Source of the DNA: Pantoea agglomerans | GTDB taxonomy: Bacteria; Pseudomonadota; Gammaproteobacteria; Enterobacterales; Enterobacteriaceae | Direction: 5' to 3' | DNA: 64,000 nt | Assembly (NCBI RefSeq): GCF_021397715.1 | Contig: NZ_CP090207.1 | Span: 1-64,000, forward strand | Shown: in pieces, positions 28,104 through 37,652 of the stretch | How positions within the stretch are numbered: the first letter of the stretch is position 1 | Layout: each line of letters begins with the position of its first letter | Translations under genes and position numbers: made by a program | The notes under the pieces: model-generated | Databases searched by the model: none | What the model was told of the DNA's origin: nothing | The model's input: the letters and a program-made list of their open reading frames with translations, nothing else

Positions 28104-29129
28104 TTAGCGGAGCGGCTGGCTGGAACCGCGAACGATCAGTTCACCCGAGAAGACCTGCTCGCTGACCGGCAGATCGCTGCCTTCAATGCGGGCGATGACT
28201 CTTTCCAGCGCGCTGTAGCCAATCTGCCAGGTGGGCTGTTTCAGCGTGGTAATGCCGACGCCTGCCAGCGCGGCCCACTCCAGCTCGTCGAAGCCGAGCA
28301 GACCGATATCGCGGCCCCAGTGCAGATTGATGCGCTGCAGCGATCGCGCAACCTGCAAAGTCAGCGCACCGTTCGCCACCATTACCGCGCTGCGTTTGCC
28401 CGCATGGCGCTGGTGAAAGTCACGCAGCGCCTGATCCAGCGCGGCAGGCTGATGCAGCGCCAGCTCGGCGTTTTCATGCTGCACCTGCGGATGGGTCGCC
28501 AGCACCTGGCGGAAAGCCTGCAAACGTTCACGACGCGTATTGACGCTGCCCAGCGGCTCGCTGAGAAACAGCAGCGCCTCGTAGCCGTTATCGACCAGAT
28601 GGCGCGTTGCTGTCTCCGCCGCTTCGGCATTATTCAGGCCCACTACGTCGCAGGGAAAATCGGGGATTTTGCGGTCAATCAGCACCATCGGCAGCAGGGA
28701 TTGTTGCAGATGACTCAGCACCTCTTCACGCATCCCCACCGCGTTAACCACAATGCCTTCCACCTGATAGCTACTCAGCAGCTGCAGATAGTGCTGTTCC
28801 AGGTCCACTTCATTGTTGGTGTTACACATCAGCAGGGTGAAACCCTGTTCGCGGCAGGCCGCTTCAATACCGCTCATCACATCGACCGAATAGGGATTGG
28901 TAATGTCGGCGATGATCAGCCCAATCAGTCGGGTACGGCCACGCTTCAGGCCGCGCGCCATCTGGCTTGGACGATAGCTGAGGTCAGCAATGGCCTGCTC
29001 AATCCGGGCTTTGAGATCGGCTGACAGCAGATGCAGCTCGCCATTCAGATAGCGTGAAACGCTGGTTTTTCCGGTTCGTGCCGCGTGAGCAACATCGCTG
29101 ATGGTGGCGCGAGGCGGCCTGATTTTCAT
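28104..29129 (-). CDS. ptxS: PtxS-like LacI-family repressor of ketogluconate genes
   Basis: LacI/GalR regulator of 341 residues: helix-turn-helix ATISDVAHAARTGKTSVSRYLNG at the N-terminus (about 8-30), hinge helix region RPSQMARGLKRGRT, then a periplasmic-binding-protein-like ligand domain (IGLIIADITNPYSVDVMSGIE...). It is encoded immediately upstream of kguE on the same strand, with a PtxS-type palindrome between them. The assignment rests on context, operator and family; ligand expected to be 2-ketogluconate. Confidence 0.85.
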   Translation of the reverse strand: MKIRPPRATISDVAHAARTGKTSVSRYLNGELHLLSADLKARIEQAIADLSYRPSQMARGLKRGRTRLIGLIIADITNPYSVDVMSGIEAACREQGFTLLMCNTNNEVDLEQHYLQLLSSYQVEGIVVNAVGMREEVLSHLQQSLLPMVLIDRKIPDFPCDVVGLNNAEAAETATRHLVDNGYEALLFLSEPLGSVNTRRERLQAFRQVLATHPQVQHENAELALHQPAALDQALRDFHQRHAGKRSAVMVANGALTLQVARSLQRINLHWGRDIGLLGFDELEWAALAGVGITTLKQPTWQIGYSALERVIARIEGSDLPVSEQVFSGELIVRGSSQPLR

Positions 29130-29201
29130 GAAATATCCTGCAAAAGTAGAAACCAGGCAGAGACTAGCACAGCAACGTCCAGTCGCAAAAAAGCACGCCC
29201 G

Positions 29202-30182
29202 CTAGGCTGGCAATTGCAGCCAGGGCTGCCACAGCATCTGTAATTGCGACGGCGGCGTGCCATCCAGCAGCTGTAATACCATCTCCGCCAGCTGCTCGCC
29301 CACCTGTTGCTGCGCCGCCTGCCGAATGGTGATCAGCGGGTAATCGAGAATCGCATCCTGCGGTAGCCCGTCCCAGCCAATCAGCATTATGGCATCGTCG
29401 CCCTCTGCCCGTCCGGCCTGCTGCAGTGCGACCACGGCACCTTCCGCCAGCGGGCCGCAATCGGTAATGATGGCGTCGGGCGGATTCTGCTGTGCCAGCC
29501 AGGCACGGGTCTGCTGGTAGCCGGCACGCCGCGTCGCGGGTACCGCAGCCTGCGCATAAGGCGCGGTGGTACCGAGCGCATCCAGATAGCCCTGACGACG
29601 ATCGCGTACCCCGGTGCGGGTTTCATTGCTGCCGAGCCAGGCAATCTGCCCTTTTTCCTGTGACAGACAATAAGCAACTGCCAGTTGCGAACCGGCCGCA
29701 TGGTCAACATCGAACCAGGCATAGTGTGGCGGCAGATCGCTGCGCCCCAGCGCCAGAAAGCGAAAGTCAGTCTGCAGCAGCGTGGAGAGCCGCCTGTCCT
29801 GCGGGGTGATATGGGTAACAACGATGGCATCCACGGCGCGACTGCGCAGCAGACGGGTCAGGAAGGGCTGGCTCTGCGGCTTATCCGCCAGCAGCAGCAG
29901 ATCGATTTCATGATGGGCAAGGCGTTGATCCAGCGCCAGCAACATCTCACTGAAGTGACCGTCGCTCAGCGGCGATGTCCCGATGGGATAGAGCAAACCA
30001 ACCGCATTGGCGCGGCCGGTTTTCAGACGACGGGCGGCCGCGTTAGCCCGGTAGCCACGACGTTGCGCCTCTTCTTCAATCCGTTTACGGGTCGCCTGCG
30101 CGACATCCTGATACCCATTGAGCGCGCGACTGACCGTGGTGACAGAAAGCCCTAATGCCGCAGCAATCGCTTTAAGTGACAT
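29202..30182 (-). CDS. LacI-family transcriptional regulator
   Basis: A 326-residue LacI/GalR protein with the HTH SLKAIAAALGLSVTTVSRALNGY at residues 2-24 and a sugar-binding domain (VGLLYPIGTSPLSDGHFSEML...IMLIGWDGLPQDAILDY). The ATG at 30182 places the HTH at the very N-terminus; an upstream in-frame TTG at 30203 would run through a palindrome. No metabolic genes are directly attached, so the regulon is unknown; it may co-regulate the nearby kgu genes or a distant sugar operon. Confidence 0.88.
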   Translation of the reverse strand: MSLKAIAAALGLSVTTVSRALNGYQDVAQATRKRIEEEAQRRGYRANAAARRLKTGRANAVGLLYPIGTSPLSDGHFSEMLLALDQRLAHHEIDLLLLADKPQSQPFLTRLLRSRAVDAIVVTHITPQDRRLSTLLQTDFRFLALGRSDLPPHYAWFDVDHAAGSQLAVAYCLSQEKGQIAWLGSNETRTGVRDRRQGYLDALGTTAPYAQAAVPATRRAGYQQTRAWLAQQNPPDAIITDCGPLAEGAVVALQQAGRAEGDDAIMLIGWDGLPQDAILDYPLITIRQAAQQQVGEQLAEMVLQLLDGTPPSQLQMLWQPWLQLPA

Positions 30183-30195
30183 AAGACACGACCCG

Positions 30196-30214
30196 CTGAT
30201 CAATTTTTGATCAG
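30196..30214. promoter_or_regulatory. Palindrome at the promoter of the LacI-family gene
   Basis: CTGATCAATTTTTGATCAG is a perfect inverted repeat (8-bp arms, 3-bp centre) starting 14 bp upstream of the ATG. Its position over the start region suggests autoregulation. It lacks the central CG of usual LacI operators, so it could instead be bound by another factor. Confidence 0.5.
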
Positions 30215-30330
30215 ACTACCATAAAGCCTGAAGTGGCTCTATGGATAGAAACCTTACTGGAACCTTTAACGTGCATCTTTACAGAAAAGGTCAGTCGTGT
30301 GAATGCGCCCCCGTTCGGGGGCGACAGCCA

Positions 30331-30993
30331 TCAGCCGAGCGGGCTGAGGGTAATTTCTACACGACGGTTTTGCGCTTTTCCGGCCTCGGTACTGTTGCTG
30401 GCGACCGGATTATCAGGGCCTGCGCCCTGAGTACGCAGACGATTGCTGGCAACACCCTGGACGATCAGGGCGCTGGCGACGCTCTCGGCACGCTGCTGTG
30501 ACAGACGCATATTCAGGGCGCGCGTTCCGGTGCTGTCGGTATAACCCACCACGTTTACCGCGGTTTTCGGATACTCTTTCAGTACCATTGAAACGCCGGT
30601 CAGGGTATTCGCGCCCGCCGGTTTCAGGTTGCTGCTGTTGGAGTCAAACGTCACGTTGTTCGGCATATTAAGAACGATGTTATCGCCTTCACGGGTCACG
30701 CTGACGCCCGTACCGCGCATCTTGTCGCGCAGCTTCGCTTCCTGCACGTCCATGTAATAGCCGACACCGCCACCCAGTGCTGCGCCGCCTGCGGCACCAA
30801 TCAGCGCACCTTTGCCGCGATCTTTCTTCGAGGAGGAGAGTACGCCAACGCCAGCACCCACTAAGGCACCCAGACCGGCGCCCACGCCTGACTTACCCGC
30901 CTGCGATTCGCCGGTGTAAGGGTTGGTGGTACAGCCGGACAGGGCCAGGCTTCCGCTTAATAACAAGGTGACCGCGATTAATTTCTTCTGCAT
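30331..30993 (-). CDS. yiaD: OmpA-family lipoprotein YiaD
   Basis: Outer-membrane lipoprotein of 220 residues. A signal peptide ends in the lipobox ALSGC, followed by a glycine-rich membrane-inserting segment (about 37-80, GAGLGALVGAGVGVL... GGAALGGGVGYYMD), then an OmpA_C peptidoglycan-binding domain with TFDSNSSNLKP and GYTDSTGTRALNMRLSQQRA. The ATG at 30993 (MQKKLIAVTLLL) is chosen over an upstream in-frame codon. Length matches E. coli YiaD (219), which as an overexpressed protein can aid outer-membrane assembly mutants. Confidence 0.94.
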   Translation of the reverse strand: MQKKLIAVTLLLSGSLALSGCTTNPYTGESQAGKSGVGAGLGALVGAGVGVLSSSKKDRGKGALIGAAGGAALGGGVGYYMDVQEAKLRDKMRGTGVSVTREGDNIVLNMPNNVTFDSNSSNLKPAGANTLTGVSMVLKEYPKTAVNVVGYTDSTGTRALNMRLSQQRAESVASALIVQGVASNRLRTQGAGPDNPVASNSTEAGKAQNRRVEITLSPLG

Positions 30994-31109
30994 TTTTGTT
31001 CCCTTACGTTCGACACACAGGGGAAAAGCTCTCCCCATAATCGGCACGATTATGCCGCGTAACCGTCAGGAAAGGATAAGGGAAAGTCTTAAATTGCCCG
31101 CCGCGGCGC

Positions 31110-31670
31110 TTAAAGATTGTCAGGATGGCAAAAACAATCGGTCTGGTGATCGTTTATCAGCCCGCACGCCTGCATAAAGGAATAACAAATTGTCGGGCCG
31201 ATGAATTTAAAACCACGCAGTTTAAGCGCCTTAGAGAGCGCAATGGCGTGCGCTGAGGTGGTGGGCGCCAGTTTGTAGTCAGGATAATGGTGGACAATTT
31301 GCGCGTTATCGACAAATTGCCAGACGAAGCGGGCAAAATCCTCGCCTTTCGCTTCCATCGCCAGAAAAGCCCGGGCGTTGGCGATAATGGCGGCAATTTT
31401 GCCGGGATGACGAATAATACCGCTGTTCTGCAGCAGCGCCGCAACATCCTGCTCGTCCATTAACGCGATCGCCTGCGGGTCAAAATGGTGAAACGCCGCA
31501 CGGTAATTCTGCCGCTTTTTTAATACCGTGATCCAGGATAACCCCGCCTGCTGCCCTTCAAGGCAGAGCATCTCAAACAGCGCGCGCTTGTCGGTTTGCG
31601 CCACGCCCCATTCGGTATCGTGGTAGGTCAGATAGAGGGGATCCTGGGTTACCCAGCCGCATCGTTGCAT
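31110..31670 (-). CDS. tag: DNA-3-methyladenine glycosylase I
   Basis: Base-excision repair enzyme that removes 3-methyladenine. The 186-residue protein has the characteristic N-terminus MQRCGWVTQDPLYLTYHDTEWG and the zinc-binding residues Cys4, His17 and the C-terminal HQTDCFC cluster. Substrate-pocket residues in WITVLKKRQNYR are present. It is divergent from the yhjY-like gene, as in E. coli (yhjY-tag), and followed by yiaD. Confidence 0.95.
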   Translation of the reverse strand: MQRCGWVTQDPLYLTYHDTEWGVAQTDKRALFEMLCLEGQQAGLSWITVLKKRQNYRAAFHHFDPQAIALMDEQDVAALLQNSGIIRHPGKIAAIIANARAFLAMEAKGEDFARFVWQFVDNAQIVHHYPDYKLAPTTSAHAIALSKALKLRGFKFIGPTICYSFMQACGLINDHQTDCFCHPDNL

Positions 31671-31851
31671 TTTCGGATTCCTTATCGCAGAAAAATTTTA
31701 TCGGGCCGCTTGATCTTAGAAACAATCGGTTAATAGTTAAACAACTGACAACAATATGATGATCGGTACTCTCACGACGAGTAAACAGGCTCACAAACCG
31801 GTGGTTAATCCAGACGCCCGGGAATAACTTCAGCCTCCGACTGGAGAGGGT

Positions 31852-32553
31852 ATGGTGCAGAAAAGTGGGTGGAGAGGCCAGCGCTATCGGATACGCGCCT
31901 GGTGTGGTGCAGGACTTTTATTTTTGACGCAACCGACCTTTGCCTGGGGCGGCGACTTTGCTGCGCCCGCAATGACCGTAGCTAAACCCGATTACGACAC
32001 TATTCTGGCAGAGAAAATCTCCCGCACGTCGCTCGACTTCAGCGATGAGAATCGCGCCCTGTTCGAGGCCGCGCTCAATTCACCGGCCAGCCTGCCGGTA
32101 GAACTGCACAGTGAAACCGGCACCGTTGGCAGTACGCCGCTGGGAAAACGCTATCGCGCCGGAGTGGAACTGCCGGTCGGCGAATCCCTTACCACCGGTC
32201 CGGTGGCGCAATATGCGGTCGATCCGCAGCAGATGGGCTGTCTGCAATGCGACTACAGCGATCAGCAGAGCCGTGAGCAGGTTGCCAGCGTCGGCTGGCG
32301 TGTCGATCTGCAGCAGGGATGGATTACACCGTGGGCTCAGCTCAGCTACAGCCGTCCCCTGAACGAGTCGTCACAAAACGATCGGCGCGAGACGGCAATC
32401 GGTCCCCATCAGGAGAGCGGAATTGATCTGAGCGTGGGGGCACAGCTGCCGCTCAACCGTAATCTGGCCGCTTTCGCCTCGTTTTCACAAAACAGCGCGC
32501 TGAATAGTGATGAGCCGTTGCTGTATAGCCTCGGCCTCAGCGCCAGCTTCTAG
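31852..32553 (+). CDS. yhjY: YhjY-like outer-membrane beta-barrel protein
   Basis: A 233-residue exported protein. An N-terminal hydrophobic stretch (about 19-31, GAGLLFLTQPTFA) ending in AWG looks like a signal peptide, and the mature part alternates polar and aromatic residues (GVELPVGESLTTGPVAQYAV, WITPWAQLSYSRPL), ending in SLGLSASF with terminal Phe, the mark of outer-membrane barrels. Size and divergent placement next to tag match E. coli YhjY, an autotransporter-domain protein of unknown function. Sequence recognition is moderate; context carries much of the call. Confidence 0.7.
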   Translation: MVQKSGWRGQRYRIRAWCGAGLLFLTQPTFAWGGDFAAPAMTVAKPDYDTILAEKISRTSLDFSDENRALFEAALNSPASLPVELHSETGTVGSTPLGKRYRAGVELPVGESLTTGPVAQYAVDPQQMGCLQCDYSDQQSREQVASVGWRVDLQQGWITPWAQLSYSRPLNESSQNDRRETAIGPHQESGIDLSVGAQLPLNRNLAAFASFSQNSALNSDEPLLYSLGLSASF

Positions 32554-32628
32554 GCGGGGCATAAAAAGAGAAAGGACGTCAGTCGTTTAAAATATAATGA
32601 GTCCGCTAATCATTATACTGGTAACACT

Positions 32629-33303
32629 ATGCGCAACGATTTGACAATTATTGGCCGTGAAATCACGGTCTTCGTACTGGCAGCACTCTTTCTCGCCCTG
32701 ATGATTTTGCCCATCTATATCGATGTGGCCTGGATGAACGATGCGCTGCACGAAACCTCTTTTACTGAAACCACCCAGGAAATTATGCTGGCGGTGATTG
32801 CCGCCCTGTTCTTTATCACTGCCCATCGCCGTCCGGCACAGCGCGGCGCGCTGACCTTAGTGGCGGGCTTCTACAGCTGTATGCTGATCCGCGAACTCGA
32901 CTTTGTGTTTGATGCTATCCAGCACGGCAGCTGGATCTGGTTCGCGCTGGCGGTGACGGCCGGTTGTCTGGCCGTCGCGCTGCGGACGCCGAAAAAAACC
33001 CTGCACGCGCTGGCCAGGCTGCTGCAACACCGCAGCTGGCCGGTGATGGCCTCCGGCTTTCTGGTGGTGCTGGTCTTCTCCCGCCTGTTTGGCATTCATG
33101 CGCTGTGGCAGCATCTGATGCTGGGGGATTACAACCGCGTGGTGAAAAACATGGCGGAAGAGGGTACCGAGCTGCTGGGTTACGGCCTCTGCTGGCTGGC
33201 TTCAGTACGTTATTTATGGCAAACGCGCCCGGCGGCTGTCGCCGTCAGTGCGACCCAGCCCGCCGCTGCCCGTCATACCTCTTCTCCGGTAACCTCTTAC
33301 TGA
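32629..33303 (+). CDS. Uncharacterised inner-membrane protein
   Basis: A 224-residue protein with about six hydrophobic segments (roughly 13-33, 50-66, 75-90, 104-122, 138-156, 180-196) and a Thr/Ala/Ser-rich hydrophilic tail. I do not recognise a family. A TATACT -10-like hexamer stands about 20 nt upstream of the ATG, so it may have its own promoter. It lies between yhjY and dnaT with no visible functional link to either. Confidence 0.7.
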   Translation: MRNDLTIIGREITVFVLAALFLALMILPIYIDVAWMNDALHETSFTETTQEIMLAVIAALFFITAHRRPAQRGALTLVAGFYSCMLIRELDFVFDAIQHGSWIWFALAVTAGCLAVALRTPKKTLHALARLLQHRSWPVMASGFLVVLVFSRLFGIHALWQHLMLGDYNRVVKNMAEEGTELLGYGLCWLASVRYLWQTRPAAVAVSATQPAAARHTSSPVTSY

Positions 33304-33413
33304 TAATGCTCGCGCTTTTTGAGCGATCCGCACCATTAAAAAAGGTACAATAAACACTTCTGCGTCGGCGGCTGTGCCCCGGCGCAAGGTGTTTGTTAAC
33401 CTCAGGTCTTTTC

Positions 33414-33950
33414 ATGTCAGTCAAAATCTTAACTTCAACGCTCATTGGCCTGGATGCCTTCCGCCAGGACCCGCTGACTGCACTGCAGCAGGCGGAGAAC
33501 GGTACGCTGGCGGTGTTAGAGGATTACGCGCCGGTGATGTACGCCATCACCCCGACGCGCCTGGCACAGCTGCTGGCGCTGGAAGCCGCTGCCCGACAGC
33601 CGAATGATGTGGCGCTGGATGACAGCCTGTATGACGATGCGCCTGCGGCCATCTCTGCGCCGGTCGGTAAGTTCGCCATGTATGCTGGCTGGCAGCCCGA
33701 CGCCGACTTTACCCGCCAGGCCGCCATCTGGGGCGTGGCGCTGAGCGAACCGGTAACCGCCACCGAGCTGGCGGCCTTTGTCGCCTACTGGCAGGCAGAA
33801 GGCCGGTTGTTTCACCATGTGCAGTGGCAACAAAAACTGGCGCGCAGCATTCAGATGAACCGCGCCGCCAACGGCGGGCAACCGAAGCGTGATATCACGC
33901 AGTTGCCTGACCCTGACCGTACCATTCCCGATGGTTTCCGAGGTGAGTGA
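33414..33950 (+). CDS. dnaT: Primosomal protein DnaT
   Basis: Primosomal protein that, with PriA, PriB and DnaC, reloads the DnaB helicase at collapsed forks. The 178-residue protein begins [21 protein letters not shown] and carries the C-terminal [21 protein letters not shown] region conserved in DnaT. The ATG at 33414 is chosen over a start seven codons upstream. Its stop TGA overlaps the dnaC ATG (TGATG), so the two are coupled, as in E. coli. Confidence 0.95.
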   Translation: MSVKILTSTLIGLDAFRQDPLTALQQAENGTLAVLEDYAPVMYAITPTRLAQLLALEAAARQPNDVALDDSLYDDAPAAISAPVGKFAMYAGWQPDADFTRQAAIWGVALSEPVTATELAAFVAYWQAEGRLFHHVQWQQKLARSIQMNRAANGGQPKRDITQLPDPDRTIPDGFRGE

Positions 33951-34690
33951 TGAAAACGCCGAACGATCTCTTTAGCCGTCTGAAAAGAATGATGCCTGCC
34001 GGCACCCGACCGAAATTTGCTAATGGCGAAGAGCTGCTGGCGTGGAATCAGGAACAGGGCCGCCTGCGCTCTGAAGCGATTGTGCGTGAAAACCGCGCCA
34101 TGAAAATGCAGCGCATTATGGGCCGCTCCGGCATCCGTGAACTGCATATGAACTGCTCGTTTGATAACTACCGGGTGGAAAATGAGGGCCAGCGCAAAGC
34201 GCTGGATCTGGCGCGGCAGTATGCCGCCGAATTTGATGGCAGCATCGCCAGCTTTGTTTTTTCAGGCCGTCCCGGCACCGGCAAAAACCATCTGGCGGCG
34301 GCGATTGGTAACGATCTGATCCTGCGCGGTAAGAGCGTGCTGATCGTCACGGTCGCCGATCTGATGTCGAGCATGAAAGGCACCTTCAGCGGCAGCAGCG
34401 GCATTACCGAAGAGCGTCTGATTCAGGACCTCAGCAGCGTTGATCTGCTGGTGATTGATGAGATTGGCATGCAGAGCGAATCCCGCTACGAGAAAGTCAT
34501 TATCAATCAGATTGTGGATCGCCGATCCTCCTCCAAGCGTCCGACCGGCATGCTTTCTAACCTCGACCATGCCGGTATGAACGCACTGCTCGGTGAGCGG
34601 GTGATGGACCGGATGCGGCTGGGTAACAGTCTCTGGGTGCGCTTCGACTGGGAAAGTTATCGCAGTCGGGTACGCGGCGACGAATATTAA
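33950..34690 (+). CDS. dnaC: Helicase loader DnaC
   Basis: AAA+ ATPase that escorts DnaB helicase to single-stranded DNA. The 246-residue protein has Walker A SGRPGTGKNHL near 103-113, Walker B LLVIDEIG near 168-175, and the box VII arginine region RMRLGNSLWVRFDWESYR at the C-terminus. It is translationally coupled to dnaT by a 1-bp overlap. Confidence 0.96.
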   Translation: MKTPNDLFSRLKRMMPAGTRPKFANGEELLAWNQEQGRLRSEAIVRENRAMKMQRIMGRSGIRELHMNCSFDNYRVENEGQRKALDLARQYAAEFDGSIASFVFSGRPGTGKNHLAAAIGNDLILRGKSVLIVTVADLMSSMKGTFSGSSGITEERLIQDLSSVDLLVIDEIGMQSESRYEKVIINQIVDRRSSSKRPTGMLSNLDHAGMNALLGERVMDRMRLGNSLWVRFDWESYRSRVRGDEY

Positions 34691-34845
34691 TTCCCTGCCC
34701 GTCCCGCCGGGCTGTCCACACGGCTGAGCCGCGTCTCCGCACTCAGCCGGCGTAACGCCGCCGGACCGATTTATCATCAGTCGCCCTGCTGTTGACCTGC
34801 CTGCGCCGCGTTGCGCGCCAGGCGGCAAACCGGGTGGAGTCCGCC

Positions 34846-36357
34846 ATGAACCTGCTTGATTACGCTGTAATTGCGCTCTACGCGCTGATGATTGTGCTGA
34901 TCACGCTGTGGGCGATGCGCAGAGTCGGCAATACCCGTGACTTCTTTACCGCCGGTGGCCGCATGCCCTGGTGGCTCTCTGGCATTTCCCACCATATGTC
35001 TGGCTACAGCGCCGCCGTCTTTGTGGCTTATGGCGCGGTGGCGTACAACATGGGCATTACCATCTGGTTCTGGTGGGCGCTGCCGATCTCGCTGGCGGTG
35101 TTGATCGGTTCTTCGCTGTTTGCCCCGCGCTGGGCCCGGCTGCGGGGTTATATGCAGATTGAATCTCCCACCGAGTATCTGCTGACCCGCTATAACCTGC
35201 CGACCCAGATGGTGCTGGCCTGCAGCGGCGTGCTGTTAAAAACGGTGGATGTCGGGGCGAAATGGGCCGCCATTGCGGTGATTATCAACGTCTTTACCGG
35301 CCTTGAACTGCCGGCTGGCATTGCCATTGCCGGCGGGCTGAGTCTGTTTTACAGCATCATCGGCGGCCTGTGGGCCGATGCCTGCAACGATTTTGGTCAG
35401 TTTCTGGTGCAGTTTGTCGCCGCGCTGGTGATGCTGGTGGCGGTTGGGCTGCAGCTCGGCGGCGCTGGCGCACTGTTGACGATCTGGGATCGGCTGCCGG
35501 CCAGCCATCTGCAAATCGTGCAGGGCCCTTACACCACCGGCTTTATCTTCTCCTGGCTGCTGATCCACACCCTGAGTTACAACGGCGGCACCTGGAATCT
35601 GGCGCAGCGGTTTATCGCCGCACCGGACGGACGCGAAGCGCGCAAGGCGGCGCTGCTGTCGGCGGCGCTCTATCTGATCTGGCCACTGATACTGTTCTGG
35701 CCGATGTGGGCCGCACCGCTGCTGTTTCCCGACCTGGCCGACCCGTCGCGTGCCTGGTCGATGATGGCGATGCAGTTACTGCCCAACGGTCTGATCGGAC
35801 TGATGCTGGTGGCGATGTTTACCCATACGCTTTCCATGACCTCTTCTGACGCTAACGCCATTACGGCGGTAGTCACCCGCGATATTCTGCCTGCCGTCTG
35901 GCCGCGTGCTTTCCCGCGCGGCCAGAGTTCACTGCGGGTGGCGCGCTGTATTACCTTCCTGTTTATTATCACTACGCTGCTGATCGCCCTGAATGCCAGC
36001 CGGTTCGGCGGCGTACTGTCGCTGCTGATTATCTGGTTTGGCGGGCTGGTCGGCCCGATTTCAATTCCGATGCTGCTGGGCCTGCTGCCCGCTTTCCGTC
36101 GCTCTGGCAGCACCGCGGCGCTGGTCAGCTGGGCGACAGGCGTTGGCACCTTCTTCTGCGTACGCTTTGTAATCGACGACGCCAGTCTGGCGACCCAGGT
36201 AGCGGCGCCGGTGTTTTCCTCGTTGCTGTTGTTTACCCTGATGGGCTGGCTGCGTCGCTCGCCGGTCAGCCCGCAGGTTGATGCGCTACTGGAGGCGCTT
36301 AATCAGGATCGCCCCCTGCCGGCTGCCGCCCAGGAGCAACAGAAAATCCTGCGTTAA
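34846..36357 (+). CDS. Sodium:solute symporter family protein
   Basis: Inner-membrane transporter of 503 residues with about 13 hydrophobic segments and the SSS (TC 2.A.21) family features: the N-terminal DYAVIALYALMIV helix, the RDFFTAGGRMPWWLSGIS segment, the GGLWADACNDFGQFLVQ sodium-site-like segment (about 176-192), and SSDANAITAVVTRDI later. The ATG at 34846 has GGAGT upstream. Substrate is unknown; the ROK-family regulator 127 bp downstream on the same strand suggests a sugar or sugar derivative. Confidence 0.83.
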   Translation: MNLLDYAVIALYALMIVLITLWAMRRVGNTRDFFTAGGRMPWWLSGISHHMSGYSAAVFVAYGAVAYNMGITIWFWWALPISLAVLIGSSLFAPRWARLRGYMQIESPTEYLLTRYNLPTQMVLACSGVLLKTVDVGAKWAAIAVIINVFTGLELPAGIAIAGGLSLFYSIIGGLWADACNDFGQFLVQFVAALVMLVAVGLQLGGAGALLTIWDRLPASHLQIVQGPYTTGFIFSWLLIHTLSYNGGTWNLAQRFIAAPDGREARKAALLSAALYLIWPLILFWPMWAAPLLFPDLADPSRAWSMMAMQLLPNGLIGLMLVAMFTHTLSMTSSDANAITAVVTRDILPAVWPRAFPRGQSSLRVARCITFLFIITTLLIALNASRFGGVLSLLIIWFGGLVGPISIPMLLGLLPAFRRSGSTAALVSWATGVGTFFCVRFVIDDASLATQVAAPVFSSLLLFTLMGWLRRSPVSPQVDALLEALNQDRPLPAAAQEQQKILR

Positions 36358-36484
36358 GCCTTTCTCGCCCAGCCAGCCAGCGGGATCTCACCTCGTTGTG
36401 TGAAACAGCGCGCAAAAGTGTGGGATGACGAACCGGCACAGGCTGATACACTGAATTATTCCTCCTCTGTTGGGTGAATCCGCC

Positions 36485-37618
36485 ATGAAAGCAAACGGCA
36501 AAGGTCCCGCCTTACTGCGACTTAATAACCAGAAACGGGTGATGACCCAGTTGCGGAGACTGCGCGTCACTTCGCGCCAGGATCTGGCCCAGGCCTTATC
36601 GCTCAGCAAAAATACGGTCTCACTGATCATTGATGATTTGCTGGAGCAGGAGCTGATCGAAGAGCTGGGGCCGGTCAGCGTGGCTGCGGCCGGACGGCCC
36701 AAAATTGAAATTAGCCTGCGGCCAGAGAAGCTGAAAAGCGCAGGCGTGATGGTGGAACGCAATGTGATCCACTGGCGGGTCTGTGACTACTTTTCCCAGG
36801 TGCTGGCGGAACAGACGCTGCGTACCGATACCGAAAACCCGACCCGTCTGCTGGCCGAACTGGCGATGCTGTGCCGGGAACTGGCCGAAGGCTATCCCGA
36901 TTTACTGGGTATCGGCCTGGGTTTTCCCGGCATTGTCGATCCCCGGCGCGGCTGGATGCATCTCTCTTCGCACCTCAACTGGCAGGATGTGGATCTGCTG
37001 ACTGCGCTGCGTAAGCACGTCCGGTTACCGATCCGTATCATGAATAATGTGAAAGCGGCGGCACTGCTGGCGGTGCAGCAACGAGGTCTGTCAGTCGACA
37101 GCGGTCATTTTTATCTGCGTATCTCTGAAGGGATTGGCGGGGCACTGGTGCAGCACGGCGAAGTCTTTACCGGACAAAGCTGGACCGCCGGTGAAGCGGG
37201 CCATCTGACGGTGCAGCCTGATGGCCCGCGCTGTAGCTGCGGCCGCCGCGGCTGCCTTGAGGCGTTGATCAGCCAGCCGGCAGTAAAACAGCAGCTGGCG
37301 CAGCGCCAGCCTGGCCTGAGCTGGCAGAACCGCGACAGTGCGCCGCGGATAGTGGATGAGGTGATGGCGCAGGCGGGCAGCTATCTGGGCCTGGCGCTCA
37401 GCCAGATTATGCTGCTGCTCAATCCGGCGACCATCATGATTGATTGTCCGTGGAATGCCAGCCCGGCCTTTTGCAAGGCGGTACGCGATAACACCCAGGC
37501 CAGCGCCCTGGCCTTTACCGCCGCGCACACCCAGCTGCTTTTTCTTGATAACCGCATCGATCCGGCCAACGGGCTGGCGCTGGCGGTGATTGAGCAGACC
37601 GAGCAGCGGGTCGGTTAA
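36485..37618 (+). CDS. ROK-family transcriptional regulator
   Basis: A 377-residue repressor. An N-terminal winged helix (MTQLRRLRVTSRQDLAQALSLSKNTVSLIIDDLLEQELIEE) precedes a ROK kinase-fold domain with the zinc-binding motif CSCGRRGCLE near 244-253 and the GEAGHLTVQ signature. The ATP-binding DxGxT motif at the domain start is replaced (VMVERNVIHWRV), as in many pure regulators. It probably controls the upstream symporter and/or the convergent sugar porter. Confidence 0.85.
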   Translation: MKANGKGPALLRLNNQKRVMTQLRRLRVTSRQDLAQALSLSKNTVSLIIDDLLEQELIEELGPVSVAAAGRPKIEISLRPEKLKSAGVMVERNVIHWRVCDYFSQVLAEQTLRTDTENPTRLLAELAMLCRELAEGYPDLLGIGLGFPGIVDPRRGWMHLSSHLNWQDVDLLTALRKHVRLPIRIMNNVKAAALLAVQQRGLSVDSGHFYLRISEGIGGALVQHGEVFTGQSWTAGEAGHLTVQPDGPRCSCGRRGCLEALISQPAVKQQLAQRQPGLSWQNRDSAPRIVDEVMAQAGSYLGLALSQIMLLLNPATIMIDCPWNASPAFCKAVRDNTQASALAFTAAHTQLLFLDNRIDPANGLALAVIEQTEQRVG

Positions 37619-37630
37619 GCCGGATGATCA

Positions 37631-37652
37631 GGCAGCGTGAGCTGCCTTTTTT
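37631..37652 (+). terminator. Terminator after the ROK regulator
   Basis: Stem GGCAGC / GCTGCC with loop GTGA followed by six T residues, between convergent ROK and sugar-porter genes. The last bases touch the stop codon of the sugar porter on the other strand. Confidence 0.85.
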
